A stretch of DNA of 64,000 nucleotides from Proteus terrae (GCF_003144325.1 NZ_PENS01000005.1:242628-306627); one strand, 5' to 3'. Counted from the stretch's first letter, positions 18,846-27,844 are shown. Notes: generated from the letters alone by a model not told the origin. Made by a program: numbers and translations.

Positions 18846-19829
18846 TTGAGAAAAATATTACACTATACCGCGGTTGTGTTGGGTTTGTTTTTTATTACGC
18901 TAAAAGTGCAAGCACAAGCCCCCGAAAATTTTACAAAAGCGAAAGAGGTAGCAAAAGAACGTATTTATTATGATCAAAATCAAAAATCACAAGGCACTAT
19001 TTATTGTGGTTGTGATTGGGAATGGGTAGGTAAATCTGGTGGACGTGTTAATTTAGCCAGTTGTGGTTATAAAATCAGAACCCAACAAACAAGAGCAGAA
19101 CGTATTGAGTGGGAGCATATTGTTCCCGCATGGGTTTTTGGTCATCAACGCCAATGTTGGCAAAATGGAGGCAGAACTAATTGTGTGAAAAACGATCCTG
19201 TATTTGGCAAAATTGAAGCTGATTTACACAATTTAGCGCCATCTATTGGTGAAGTTAATGGGGATCGTAGCAATTTTAGTTTTGGACAATTACCAGCACA
19301 AGCACCTTATCAATATGGTCAATGCCGTAGCCGTGTTGACTTCGCGTCACGTACTTTTGAACCTCGCAATGAAGTTAAGGGGCAAGTAGCAAGGGTTTAT
19401 TTCTACTTACATGATCGCTATAACCTCTCTATGTCACGCCAACAACAACAGTTATTAATGGCTTGGGATAATGCTTATCCACCAACAGCTTGGGAAAAAG
19501 AGCGTGATAACCGTATTGCTCGTATTGTTGGATATCATAATCCGTTTGTGACGGGTGAAGTGAAGTGGCAATTAGGACATAAAAATAGCGGTGCCGGATT
19601 ATCTGCAACAAATAGTGCACCAGCCACTAAAGCTAAAACTGAAACGCCTAAACAAGTAAATACATCACAATCTGAAGATATTAAAGGTAATGTTAATAGT
19701 AAGATCTACCATTTTGCACATTGTTCTGGTTATAAAACAATGTCAGATAAAAATGCGGTTTTGTTTAAAACAGAGAGTGAGGCTATTAAGGCAGGTTACC
19801 GTTTAGCTAATAACTGTAAACAGCCTTAA
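18846..19829 (+). CDS. endA: EndA-type endonuclease I with C-terminal cysteine/histidine domain
   Basis: Secreted or periplasmic DNase of the EndA/NucM family. A signal peptide covers about residues 1-24 (ends KVQAQA). The catalytic region has IEWEHIVPAWVFGHQRQCW and DLHNLAPSIGEVNGDRSNF. At 327 residues it is about 90 longer than E. coli EndA. The extra part is a Thr/Ala/Lys linker and a domain near 283-325 with SKIYHFAHCSGY and EAIKAGYRLANNC, like the 'sunset'/Ada-type metal-binding module on some exported nucleases. The start codon is TTG, with AAGG 10 nt upstream. Confidence 0.9.
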   Translation: MRKILHYTAVVLGLFFITLKVQAQAPENFTKAKEVAKERIYYDQNQKSQGTIYCGCDWEWVGKSGGRVNLASCGYKIRTQQTRAERIEWEHIVPAWVFGHQRQCWQNGGRTNCVKNDPVFGKIEADLHNLAPSIGEVNGDRSNFSFGQLPAQAPYQYGQCRSRVDFASRTFEPRNEVKGQVARVYFYLHDRYNLSMSRQQQQLLMAWDNAYPPTAWEKERDNRIARIVGYHNPFVTGEVKWQLGHKNSGAGLSATNSAPATKAKTETPKQVNTSQSEDIKGNVNSKIYHFAHCSGYKTMSDKNAVLFKTESEAIKAGYRLANNCKQP

Positions 19830-19844
19830 TCGTAATTATTTAGG

Positions 19845-20288
19845 TCACATCCAACGACGAACGTGGCGACAATATTGTTGCCACGCTTGTGGAAATAATT
19901 CACTTAAGATTTTCTCTTCACGTACTATCGTATAGCGATCAGTAATAAAGTAAAACGCAATTGCAGCTCCTAAAAAACCCCAATTACCAAAAATAAAAAA
20001 TAACCCGATACTGATATCTAAAAAACCAAGATACATAGGATTGCGACTTATTTTATAAGGACCACTTGTCACTAATTGTCGAGGTGTGTGATTGGGATTA
20101 GGAGATGTTTTTTGTTTAATAAAAAAGGAGAGGCAATAAAAAAGCCAGATCCCAGAAGTCGTAATAGTGAGTAAACCGAGATAAAAAAAGAAGCCCATTT
20201 TAAGAGAGCCAGAGTGAAGTTCAAAACCAATAAATGGAATGAGGTTAAGTAGTAACCAATAAACAAAAGGCAATCGTAAGAAATTCAT
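19845..20288 (-). CDS. Isoprenylcysteine methyltransferase-like membrane protein
   Basis: One hundred and forty-seven residues with three or four membrane segments. The C-terminal half has the ICMT/PEMT pattern: TSGPYKISRNPMYLGF (SAM-binding side), then REEKILSELFPQAWQQYCRHVRRWM. This class transfers methyl groups from SAM to membrane-associated substrates; the bacterial substrate is unknown. Convergent with endA, 15 bp apart. Confidence 0.82.
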   Translation of the reverse strand: MNFLRLPFVYWLLLNLIPFIGFELHSGSLKMGFFFYLGLLTITTSGIWLFYCLSFFIKQKTSPNPNHTPRQLVTSGPYKISRNPMYLGFLDISIGLFFIFGNWGFLGAAIAFYFITDRYTIVREEKILSELFPQAWQQYCRHVRRWM

Positions 20289-20377
20289 TTATTCCCCCCA
20301 AAAAATAACACTTATTGTTATTTTTATGTTAAGTCCATCTCGTTATAAATCATCTCAGTATTGAAAATATTTTTATT

Positions 20378-20395
20378 TTGTCATTATACTGTCAT
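20378..20395 (+). promoter_or_regulatory. Pho box upstream of phoH
   Basis: TTGTCAT (20378-20384) and CTGTCAT (20389-20395) repeat with an 11-bp period and a TATA core between, which is the PhoB box pattern CTGTCAT-N4-CTGTCAT. It lies about 245 bp before phoH, so the transcript has a long leader. Confidence 0.78.
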
Positions 20396-20436
20396 AAAGC
20401 TTCGTTAATTTTCACTCTAACTCCATGATGGGGAAT

Positions 20437-20536
20437 ATGAATGACAGAAGCAATGGAAATATCTCGTTACTCACAGAAAACCGGCAACAACCCGTTCATT
20501 GATGTTTAATGTTCAGGATTGTGACCGGTTTTTTGT
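20437..20536 (+). promoter_or_regulatory. phoH leader: short ORFs overlapping a terminator-like hairpin
   Basis: Two short frames overlap: ATG at 20437 (21 codons, ending RQQPVH) and ATG at 20441 (22 codons, MTEAMEISRYSQKTGNNPFIDV split over two frames' start choices). GGGGA at 20430-20434 could serve either. The second half coincides with a strong hairpin: arms 20477-20493 (AAAACCGGCAACAACCC) and 20516-20534 (with ATTGT and ACCGG), then TTTTTT. This is either an attenuator for phoH or the end of a small PhoB-driven RNA. Confidence 0.5.
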
Positions 20537-20640
20537 TTTCTGCGACTAAATAGAGTCTGAAGGGGACTCACCGGTAAGTGAATGGAATAAAAACAGAGAT
20601 GTCGATGACTTTTTGAAGACTAACAAGGGTAAATACCACT

Positions 20641-21426
20641 ATGAGTAGACAAAAAGCAGCAACACGTTTACGCCGAGAAAATAAACGCACCTCACGTAAA
20701 GAACAACGTAATGGAGCACATCGAGATAATGTTATGGTTTTACCGGGATTTGGGGATATTGATACCATTGGCATGGCGAGAGAAAAACGCGATGAACGTG
20801 TGTTATCTCCTCGCAACGAAGCACAGCGCCAATATATGAATGCAATTAAGCATCAAAATCTTATTTTTGCCACAGGCGAAGCTGGCTGTGGTAAAACCTT
20901 TCTTAGTGCCGCAATGGCTGCCGAAGCTTTAATTAATAAAGAAATAGAACGTATTATTGTTACTCGACCAGTATTGCAGGCAGATGAAGATCTCGGTTTC
21001 TTACCCGGCGATATTGCTGAAAAATTCGCACCGTATTTTCGTCCGGTTTATGACGTATTAGTGAAACGCTTAGGTGCTTCATTTTTACAATATTGTTTAC
21101 GACCTGAAATCGGTAAAGTTGAAATTGCACCTTTCGCTTATATGCGGGGGCGTACTTTTGAAAATGCATTTGTTATTCTAGATGAAGCGCAGAATGTTAC
21201 GGTAAATCAAATGAAATTATTTCTAACCAGAATGGGTGAAAATGTCACCGTTGTGGTTAATGGCGATATTACCCAGTGTGATTTACCTACTAATGTACCG
21301 TCTGGATTAGCAGATGCACTGATTCGATTTGAAGCTAATAATCGAGTAGGAGTGATTAAATTTATGCAAGAAGATTGTGTGCGCTCTACATTATGTCAGC
21401 ATGTATTAGCTGCTTATAATGATTAA
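20641..21426 (+). CDS. phoH: PhoH, phosphate-starvation ATPase
   Basis: Cytoplasmic P-loop ATPase of the PhoH (PsiH) type. It has 261 residues. The Lys/Arg-rich N terminus MSRQKAATRLRRENKR is followed by Walker A FATGEAGCGKTFLSAA, then RPVLQADEDLGFLPGDIAEKFAPYFRPVYD, and Walker B VILDEAQNV. It matches E. coli PhoH rather than the PhoL/YbeZ paralogue. Its precise cellular role is uncertain. It is a single gene behind a Pho box and a leader hairpin. Confidence 0.94.
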   Translation: MSRQKAATRLRRENKRTSRKEQRNGAHRDNVMVLPGFGDIDTIGMAREKRDERVLSPRNEAQRQYMNAIKHQNLIFATGEAGCGKTFLSAAMAAEALINKEIERIIVTRPVLQADEDLGFLPGDIAEKFAPYFRPVYDVLVKRLGASFLQYCLRPEIGKVEIAPFAYMRGRTFENAFVILDEAQNVTVNQMKLFLTRMGENVTVVVNGDITQCDLPTNVPSGLADALIRFEANNRVGVIKFMQEDCVRSTLCQHVLAAYND

Positions 21427-21452
21427 ATAGGCGTAGGGATTTTTGTATAAAA

Positions 21453-21493
21453 TAAAAAAGGCTGCATATTATTGAAGGATTTAATATGCAGCC
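21453..21493 (-). terminator. Terminator of the siderophore-interacting protein gene
   Basis: GGCTGCATATTA (21460-21471) and TAATATGCAGCC (21482-21493) form a perfect 12-bp stem. On the minus strand it is followed by TTTTTT. It can also stop phoH transcripts from the other side. Confidence 0.85.
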
Positions 21494-21526
21494 TGTACAG
21501 CCAACACTTGATCTTTAATTTATCAC

Positions 21527-22372
21527 TCAGTTTACGTCTTCGTTATCCATAACATGATGACGTTCAGAATGATAACCTTCTTCGTCATAACCAAAACGCC
21601 AATAAGGAATGGCATAAATTAAACTACGATCGTAACCGTTATCACGACGAATATGGCGTCTTAATGCACGAATAATTTTGTCTTCACCCGCAATCCAAAA
21701 TGCCACATCTTCAGCAGGCAATTCCCATGATATAAATTCATTAATTAAGTTCTGGGTTTGTTCTTCTACTGAGCCAATTAACCAGATTATCTCTAAGCCG
21801 CTAGGGTGTTTAATTTCTTGACGATGTGTTTCGTCTTCTACTCGTATAACAACTTTTCCTTGAACATTAGGCTGCATGGTTTCAATTAAAGCCATTAAAG
21901 CTGGTAATGAACTTGGGTCAGCTGCCATATAGTAATGTGACGCAGGTGCTAATAAAGGATCAGGGCCACCCGGATTAGTGATCCCAATATAGTCGCCTTG
22001 CTTAGCATTTAGCGCGAAATCAATAGCAGGACCTGCATCGTCATGTACGGCAAATTCAATATCTAACTCTTTTTGCTCAGGACGAATAGCACGAACACTA
22101 TAAGTACGTACAATCGATCTTGGTTCGCCTTCAGGCCATTTAGGGCCTTTTTCAGAAAAGCCCGGTACGGTAGGTTTAACTTGGCCTTCTAAAGGTAAGA
22201 ATATTTTTAAATGTGCTCCCGCAGTATCTGCTGGATAAGTATCTAAATCATCGCTAGTAAAGGTAATACAGCGCATTCCTGGAGTGACATCAGTAATACG
22301 TTTTACTTGAACTAGGCGAGGAGGTGCTGGTTTATAAATATTTTTTTCTTGAGGTGTTTTTTGGTTACTCAC
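21527..22372 (-). CDS. Siderophore-interacting protein (ViuB/YqjH-type ferric reductase)
   Basis: FAD-dependent reductase that releases iron from ferric siderophores in the cytoplasm. It has 281 residues. An N-terminal FAD-binding barrel contains RSIVRTYSVRAIRPEQKELDIEFAVHDD, and a C-terminal siderophore-interacting domain contains ADPSSLPALMALIE and AFWIAGEDKIIRALRRHIRRDNGYDR. It is alone, and a near-perfect Fur box lies 59-77 bp upstream of its start. Confidence 0.92.
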   Translation of the reverse strand: MSNQKTPQEKNIYKPAPPRLVQVKRITDVTPGMRCITFTSDDLDTYPADTAGAHLKIFLPLEGQVKPTVPGFSEKGPKWPEGEPRSIVRTYSVRAIRPEQKELDIEFAVHDDAGPAIDFALNAKQGDYIGITNPGGPDPLLAPASHYYMAADPSSLPALMALIETMQPNVQGKVVIRVEDETHRQEIKHPSGLEIIWLIGSVEEQTQNLINEFISWELPAEDVAFWIAGEDKIIRALRRHIRRDNGYDRSLIYAIPYWRFGYDEEGYHSERHHVMDNEDVN

Positions 22373-22430
22373 GTTTTTTTACCTGACTCATTTAATTGTT
22401 TTATCGACGTAGATATTATTATTTTCAATT

Positions 22431-22449
22431 AATAATGATAGTCATTATC
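22431..22449. promoter_or_regulatory. Fur box upstream of the siderophore-interacting protein gene
   Basis: AATAATGATAGTCATTATC matches 17 of 19 positions of the Fur consensus. Placed in the promoter region of the minus-strand gene ending at 22372. Confidence 0.88.
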
Positions 22450-22700
22450 AATATTAACATTGATTTAGTAAAGGAAAGCGTATTTTTTACTTATATTGTG
22501 TGACTAAGTTCAAACTCATAACAAAGAAAACTTAAGGATCAATGCAATAAGCATAGTGTAATAACGTGATGGCGTTAATTAGAAACGTTAGAAGCAAGTA
22601 AAAATACCAAAGTACAATGCGGGAGGAGATGAGCCAGTGTTATTTTATTTAAAGAAAGGAATGTTTTTAGATCTTTGTAACAAAGGTAGGAAAATCAATT
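22450..22700. other. Gene-free spacer
   Basis: No open frame of note, RNA gene or further operator recognised between the Fur box and the hairpin downstream of the DUF805 gene. Confidence 0.4.
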
Positions 22701-22741
22701 AATACAGTGAGTATACTTAATCTAGTTACACTCACTGTATT
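22701..22741 (-). terminator. Inverted repeat after the DUF805 gene
   Basis: AATACAGTGAGT (22701-22712) and ACTCACTGTATT (22730-22741) are perfect 12-bp complements with a 17-nt loop. It lies just past the DUF805 stop. There is no clear T run, so terminator function is likely but not certain. Confidence 0.55.
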
Positions 22742-22763
22742 GTTATATTCATTCAGTAATAGA

Positions 22764-23147
22764 TTAAGCTTTAGGATCTGGGCCGAATCTGTTGTCACCT
22801 TTAGTACCTTCAAGGCACATAAAGACAAAAACAATTAATCCACCAACAGCGGGAATAAATGCAAGTAAAAACATCCAACCTGATTTATCTTGGTCGTGGA
22901 AGCGACGAATAGTCACTGCAAGGCTAGGGATAATAATAGCTAAAGAGTAAATACCTAAAATGATACCAACAATTGAACCTAATCCACTCATTTCACCCGT
23001 ATTCATGTCTATTGATGAAATCACAATAGCATATAGGATGGTAATAATAATGGTATTTACTAGAGTAAACATCCAATATTCTTTTCTGCGAGCACGTCCT
23101 GAAAAGTTAGCATAATTATTTTTAATGACTTCCAAATACCAATTCAT
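22764..23147 (-). CDS. DUF805 family membrane protein
   Basis: One hundred and twenty-seven residues with the DUF805 pattern: an N-terminal amphipathic NWYLEVIKNNYANFSGRARRKEYW, three hydrophobic segments, the TIRRFHDQDKSGWMFL motif and a C-terminal GDNRFGPDP. E. coli YhaH and YhaI belong here. Function is unknown. It is a single gene with gene-free DNA on both sides. Confidence 0.88.
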   Translation of the reverse strand: MNWYLEVIKNNYANFSGRARRKEYWMFTLVNTIIITILYAIVISSIDMNTGEMSGLGSIVGIILGIYSLAIIIPSLAVTIRRFHDQDKSGWMFLLAFIPAVGGLIVFVFMCLEGTKGDNRFGPDPKA

Positions 23148-23720
23148 GATTTCATCCTTAATTTAGTAGCAACAATGAGTAAGCCTAGTGTAAGTGATCT
23201 TTCTTAGCAATTAAGATAAATCTAAATTATCAAAATATGTATTTTGAACAGACATCATCAATTATCCATCCTTTTTTAATAGGGAGTGGATTTAATTCTT
23301 GAATTAATCATATGGCATATCTAAATGACACATTTGGTGTGTCTTTATAAAATAATACAGATATGAACCTGCTAGGCGGCGATATCATAATTACTTTGGA
23401 AACTTAATTCAACATTCATTCCATCTTATTTATAGAGAAGATAGCTTTTTATAGGATTTTTTATATCTTTATTTATCGTAATAAATGCCTAAAAAAGATT
23501 TTATCTCTTATTTTTAATCAAAAATGATGTATTTAAAATGATTTTATCAAGGTGTTTGATTTAAATTTAGTTAATTATGGATAAATGAAAATATTTGCTT
23601 TTGTGTTTTATTTTTATAACAAAGAAATTTATATAAAAATTAATTACTAAAAGAGTATTTAATAAGAATAGGTTAAGTTTTAATGACATTAAAGAGTCGT
23701 TCACTATCTTAAATAAAGAT
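23148..23720. other. Gene-free AT-rich region
   Basis: Over 500 bp with no credible coding frame. It carries the promoter of the DUF805 gene at its left end. I see no RNA gene or repeat. Confidence 0.45.
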
Positions 23721-23753
23721 AAAAGGGCTGAAGATAACTTCAGCCCTTTTTTT
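23721..23753. terminator. Strong terminator downstream of the cytochrome bd operon
   Basis: GGGCTGAAG (23725-23733) and CTTCAGCCC (23738-23746) form a perfect stem with a 4-nt loop, flanked by AAAA on the left and TTTTTTT on the right, so it works on either strand. The nearest gene to the right is the minus-strand DUF2474 gene. Confidence 0.85.
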
Positions 23754-23817
23754 ACTTCTATTCTATAGTTTACCGTATTCGGTGCTAGTTGATTATATTG
23801 CTGTATGTATTTTGCCT

Positions 23818-23979
23818 TTACTTGACTTTCATTCCGGCTAACGTCATTAAAAAACGAAAGAGGGAAGAAACTGCGAATAAGGCTAAAACACTACAAAACC
23901 AAATAGTAATCAACCATCCCCATCTTTTTAATAACGAGGGTTTGCTTTGTATTTGTGGATCAGTGATAACCTTCTTCAT
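23818..23979 (-). CDS. DUF2474 small membrane subunit of the cytochrome bd (CIO) oxidase
   Basis: A 53-residue protein starting MKKVITDPQ with one membrane helix (about residues 23-45, WGWLITIWFCSVLALFAVSSLF). It overlaps the end of cioB by 20 bp. DUF2474 proteins sit after cioAB operons and are counterparts in position of CydX/CydH. A longer upstream frame to 24057 is inside cioB and unlikely. Confidence 0.75.
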   Translation of the reverse strand: MKKVITDPQIQSKPSLLKRWGWLITIWFCSVLALFAVSSLFRFLMTLAGMKVK

Positions 23980-24967
23980 AATTTGTTTTTCCTCTAAAAA
24001 CGTAATAACTCCAGAATGTGTACACGAGAATAATTGGAATAATAAACAGTGCGCCAACTAGCATAAATCCTTGGCTTTCTAGCGGTGCGGACGCTTCTAC
24101 AAAACTAATTGCAGGTGGAATAATGTTAGGCCAAATACTGATCCCTAATCCTGCAAAACCTAAGAAAATTAAGGCCAGCGCACCAAAGAAAGGCAGGTAA
24201 TGTCCTTGTTTTTTCACTGAGCGTAAAATTAACCAAGTGCTATACAACACTAAAAGAGGAACAGGTAAAAAGAAGAACAGGTTTGGTAATGTGAACCAAC
24301 GTTCAGCAATTGCAGGTTGTGCTAATGGTGTCCATGCACTAACCGCTGCAATGACTGCAAGCATAACAAGTGTAAGAGGTTTAGCGACCTTATATAGACT
24401 CTGCTGTAAATGACCTTCGGTTTTCATAATTAGCCAGCCACATCCTAATAAGGAATAGGCGATAACTAATCCAAATCCACAAAAGAGTGCAAAAGGGGAT
24501 AACCAGTCAAAATAGCTACCTGCAAAAGTGCGATTAACAACTGGTAAACCTTGAACTACGCTACCAACGACAACGCCTTGCATAAAAGTGGCTAAGATAG
24601 ATCCAAAGATAAATGATTTATCCCAAAAACCTTTGTGATTTTCATCGGCTTTAAAACGAAATTCAAATGCGACACCACGAAAAATTAAGGCGACAAGCAT
24701 TAATGTTAGAGGCATTGCTAAAGCATCAAGAATAACCGCGTAAGCTAATGGAAAAGCACCAAATAATGCGGCTCCTCCTAGAACTAACCATGTTTCGTTG
24801 CCATCCCATACTGGAGCAACGGTATTCATCATTAAGTCACGATCTTGGTCGCTTTTAATAAATGGATAGAGCACACCGATACCGAGATCGAAGCCATCCA
24901 TTACAATATACATTAATGTACTAAATACGATGATGACGAACCAAATAACGGGTAAATCAATTCCCAT
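23960..24967 (-). CDS. cioB: Cytochrome bd ubiquinol oxidase subunit II (CIO type)
   Basis: Integral membrane subunit II, 335 residues with eight or more helices. MGIDLPVIWFVIIVFSTLMYIVMDGFDLG is the standard start, and NTVAPVWDGNETWLVLGG is the conserved quinol oxidase signature. It overlaps cioA by 11 bp and the DUF2474 gene by 20 bp, so all three are co-translated. Confidence 0.92.
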   Translation of the reverse strand: MGIDLPVIWFVIIVFSTLMYIVMDGFDLGIGVLYPFIKSDQDRDLMMNTVAPVWDGNETWLVLGGAALFGAFPLAYAVILDALAMPLTLMLVALIFRGVAFEFRFKADENHKGFWDKSFIFGSILATFMQGVVVGSVVQGLPVVNRTFAGSYFDWLSPFALFCGFGLVIAYSLLGCGWLIMKTEGHLQQSLYKVAKPLTLVMLAVIAAVSAWTPLAQPAIAERWFTLPNLFFFLPVPLLVLYSTWLILRSVKKQGHYLPFFGALALIFLGFAGLGISIWPNIIPPAISFVEASAPLESQGFMLVGALFIIPIILVYTFWSYYVFRGKTNYEEGYH

Positions 24968-26291
24968 GATGAACCTCCGGTGTACCTTTACGGATCAGTT
25001 TTAACATATAGGCATATCCAACACCGAATACAGAGCTATAAACAACTAAGAAGATCAGCAAGCTTATACTCATATGCATTTCGCCGTGTGCTGATACGGC
25101 ATCTCGTGTTCGTTGTATGCCATAAACAACCCAAGGTTGACGTCCTACTTCAGTTGTAAACCAACCGGCAAGAATAGCGATAAGTCCTGAAGGCGCCATT
25201 AGAAAAGTTAGGCGTAAGAAAGCTTTAGATTCATAAAGTTTCTTTTTATATCGTAGCCACGTTCCCCAAACACCGACTAAAATCATTAACATACCAAGGC
25301 CAACCATAATGCGGAAAGACCAGAAAACGATAGGTGAGTTAGGTCGGTCTTCTTTTGGAAACTCTTTTAATGCAGGAACTTGTTTTTCTAAGCTATGGGT
25401 TAAGATCATGCTGCCAAGATAAGGAATTTCTATCTTATATTTAGTTTCTTCAGCATCCATATCCGGCATACCGAAAAGGATCAGTGGTGTTGCTTCACCC
25501 GGTTTATTTTCCCAATGGCCTTCAATAGCAGCAATTTTTGCAGGTTGATGTTTTAAGGTATTTAAACCATGAATATCACCAATGAGTGCTTGAATGGGGG
25601 CTAAAATTAAAATCATCCACAACGACATTGAAAGCATCTTTTTCATGGCTGATGTTTTATGGCCTTTGAGCAGGTGCCACGAGGCAGATGCAGCAATAAA
25701 GAAGGCCGAAGCAAGGAAAGCAGCAACACCCATATGAGCAAGGCGATAAGGGAATGATGGATTGAAAATAACCGCGAGCCAATCTACAGGAACAACTTGG
25801 TTATTTATAATTTCAAACCCTTGTGGTGTTTGCATCCAGCTATTTGAAGCCAAGATCCAAAACGTAGACATTAATGTACCTAATGCCACCATACAGGTTG
25901 CGAAAAAGTGAAGTTTTTCGCCTACTTTATTCCAACCAAACAGCATCACACCTAAGAAACCAGCTTCTAAGAAGAAAGCGGTAAGAACTTCATAAGTGAG
26001 TAGAGGGCCTGTAATTGAGCCCGCAAAATCAGAGAAAAAACTCCAGTTGGTTCCGAATTGATAGGCCATGACCAAACCAGAGACAACGCCCATAGCAAAG
26101 TTAACAGCGAATATTTTTGACCAGAAATGAAATAACGCTAAATAATCCTTATTGCGAGTTCTTAACCATAAACCTTCCAATACGGCTAAAAAGCTAGCCA
26201 GTCCGATGGTAATCGCAGGGAAGATAATATGAAAAGAAACTGTGAACGCAAATTGGATACGCGCCAAATCAAAGGCACTTAACCCAAGCAT
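24957..26291 (-). CDS. cioA: Cytochrome bd ubiquinol oxidase subunit I (short Q-loop, CIO type)
   Basis: Haem-bearing subunit I, 444 residues. That is about 80 shorter than E. coli CydA, consistent with the short Q-loop that marks CIO-type enzymes. Visible are FHIIFPAITIGLASFLAVLEG (haem ligand His), ALIGDIHGLNTLKHQPAKIAAIEGHWE, and GWFTTEVGRQPWVVYG. These oxidases reduce oxygen with ubiquinol and tend to resist cyanide. First gene of the operon; divergent from a YdcR-type regulator. Confidence 0.9.
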   Translation of the reverse strand: MLGLSAFDLARIQFAFTVSFHIIFPAITIGLASFLAVLEGLWLRTRNKDYLALFHFWSKIFAVNFAMGVVSGLVMAYQFGTNWSFFSDFAGSITGPLLTYEVLTAFFLEAGFLGVMLFGWNKVGEKLHFFATCMVALGTLMSTFWILASNSWMQTPQGFEIINNQVVPVDWLAVIFNPSFPYRLAHMGVAAFLASAFFIAASASWHLLKGHKTSAMKKMLSMSLWMILILAPIQALIGDIHGLNTLKHQPAKIAAIEGHWENKPGEATPLILFGMPDMDAEETKYKIEIPYLGSMILTHSLEKQVPALKEFPKEDRPNSPIVFWSFRIMVGLGMLMILVGVWGTWLRYKKKLYESKAFLRLTFLMAPSGLIAILAGWFTTEVGRQPWVVYGIQRTRDAVSAHGEMHMSISLLIFLVVYSSVFGVGYAYMLKLIRKGTPEVHHGN

Positions 26292-26428
26292 AAAAAACCT
26301 CGTTTTATTGATATGTAAATATAAATTGCAGGTAAATCGTGTGGATTAGTAGACCATATGACAGTAAGCTATAATAGTGACAATAAGTTTAAAAATGACT
26401 ATAACAGTTTTGAGGTGAACAGTTTTAT

Positions 26429-27844
26429 ATGACTCGATATGAACAGCTTGCAGCGCAAATACGCCAACAGATTGAAGATAATATCTGGCAATCTGGTGAC
26501 CGTTTACCTTCATTGCGGGATACGGTGAAACAATCAGGTTTAAGTTTAATGACTGTTTTACAATCGTATCAGTTATTAGAAAGCCAAGGATGGATAACCG
26601 CACGACCACAATCAGGTTATTACGTTGCTCATCGTAATACACGCTTTGGTCAAGTGACAGCCAGTAAAGGGCTACACATGAGTGAAAATGTTGAGATAAG
26701 CACCTCTATTTTCAATGTCCTTCAAGCATGTAAAGATCCTGAAATTATTCCTTTTGGTTCCGCTTTCCCCGATCCGAGTTTATTTATTCAACCTAAATTA
26801 AGTAGTGCATTGGCTTCTGCTGCAAGACATCTAGCGCCCCAAAGTTCGGTGATCAATCTGCCTCCGGGAAATGAAAAGTTACGCCGTAACATTGCACAAC
26901 GCTATGCATTACAAGGAATTCATGTCTCTCCAGATGAAATTGTGATTACTGCTGGTGCAATGGAATCATTAAGTTTTAGTTTGCAAGCTGTTACCGAACC
27001 GGGTGATTGGGTTGTGATTGAGTCACCTGCATTTTATGGTGCATTACAAGCCATTGAACGTTTGCGATTAAAAGCGATTGCCATTAGAACAGATCCTGTA
27101 ACAGGAATTTGTTTAGATGAACTCGAAAAGGTAGTGGAGCAATACGATATTAAAGCCTGTTGGTTGATGAGCCATTGTCAAAACCCATTAGGTGGAACAA
27201 TGCCCGATGAGAATAAAATAAGGCTGGTGGAAATATTAGCGAAGAAACAGATAACGCTAATTGAAGATGATGTCTATGGCGAACTCTATAACAGCCAGAA
27301 AGCACCGATGCCAGTAAAAGGTTTTGATAAAACAAATAGCGTTTTACATTGCGCTTCTTTTTCTAAATGCCTTGCACCAGGATTTCGTGTGGGCTGGGTT
27401 GCGGCAGGAAAACATGCAACAAAAATACAGCAGTTGCAAATGATGAGTACAGTTTCTGCCAGTATGCCAACACAACAAGCTATAGCCGATTATTTATCAC
27501 AAAGTGGTTATGATACGCATCTTCGCCGATTAAGATTATTGTTAGAACAAAGGCGTTATCGGATGTTGCAAGCGATACAAACGCATTTACCTGAAGATGT
27601 AAAAGTGAATATTCCATCAGGAGGGTATTTTCTCTGGTTAGAGTTTGAGTCAACATTTGATGCCAATAAACTCTATCACTTTGCATTAGAACGAGGTGTC
27701 AGTATTGCGCCGGGTTCAATGTTTTCCACCAGTTCCCAATTTAATCATGCATTCCGTTTAAACTCTTCTTTTCAATGGAATAGTCGTACTGAAAAAGGAA
27801 TGGAAATTATTGGTGAAGGATGCAGAAAATTACGACGTAAATAG
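26429..27844 (+). CDS. ydcR: YdcR-type MocR regulator (GntR HTH fused to aminotransferase fold)
   Basis: Transcription factor with an N-terminal GntR winged helix (about residues 1-75; SGDRLPSLRDTVKQSGLSLMTVLQSYQLLESQGW) and a class I aminotransferase-like domain. The PLP lysine is in ASFSKCLAPGFRVGW. It has 471 residues and follows E. coli YdcR along its length. It probably senses a PLP derivative or amino compound. Targets are unknown; divergent cioA is a candidate by position only. Confidence 0.88.
   Translation: MTRYEQLAAQIRQQIEDNIWQSGDRLPSLRDTVKQSGLSLMTVLQSYQLLESQGWITARPQSGYYVAHRNTRFGQVTASKGLHMSENVEISTSIFNVLQACKDPEIIPFGSAFPDPSLFIQPKLSSALASAARHLAPQSSVINLPPGNEKLRRNIAQRYALQGIHVSPDEIVITAGAMESLSFSLQAVTEPGDWVVIESPAFYGALQAIERLRLKAIAIRTDPVTGICLDELEKVVEQYDIKACWLMSHCQNPLGGTMPDENKIRLVEILAKKQITLIEDDVYGELYNSQKAPMPVKGFDKTNSVLHCASFSKCLAPGFRVGWVAAGKHATKIQQLQMMSTVSASMPTQQAIADYLSQSGYDTHLRRLRLLLEQRRYRMLQAIQTHLPEDVKVNIPSGGYFLWLEFESTFDANKLYHFALERGVSIAPGSMFSTSSQFNHAFRLNSSFQWNSRTEKGMEIIGEGCRKLRRK

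Noticed and set aside
23789..24061. Plus-strand 90-codon frame over the DUF2474 gene
   Set aside because: Antisense shadow of the DUF2474/cioB overlap; no ribosome site.
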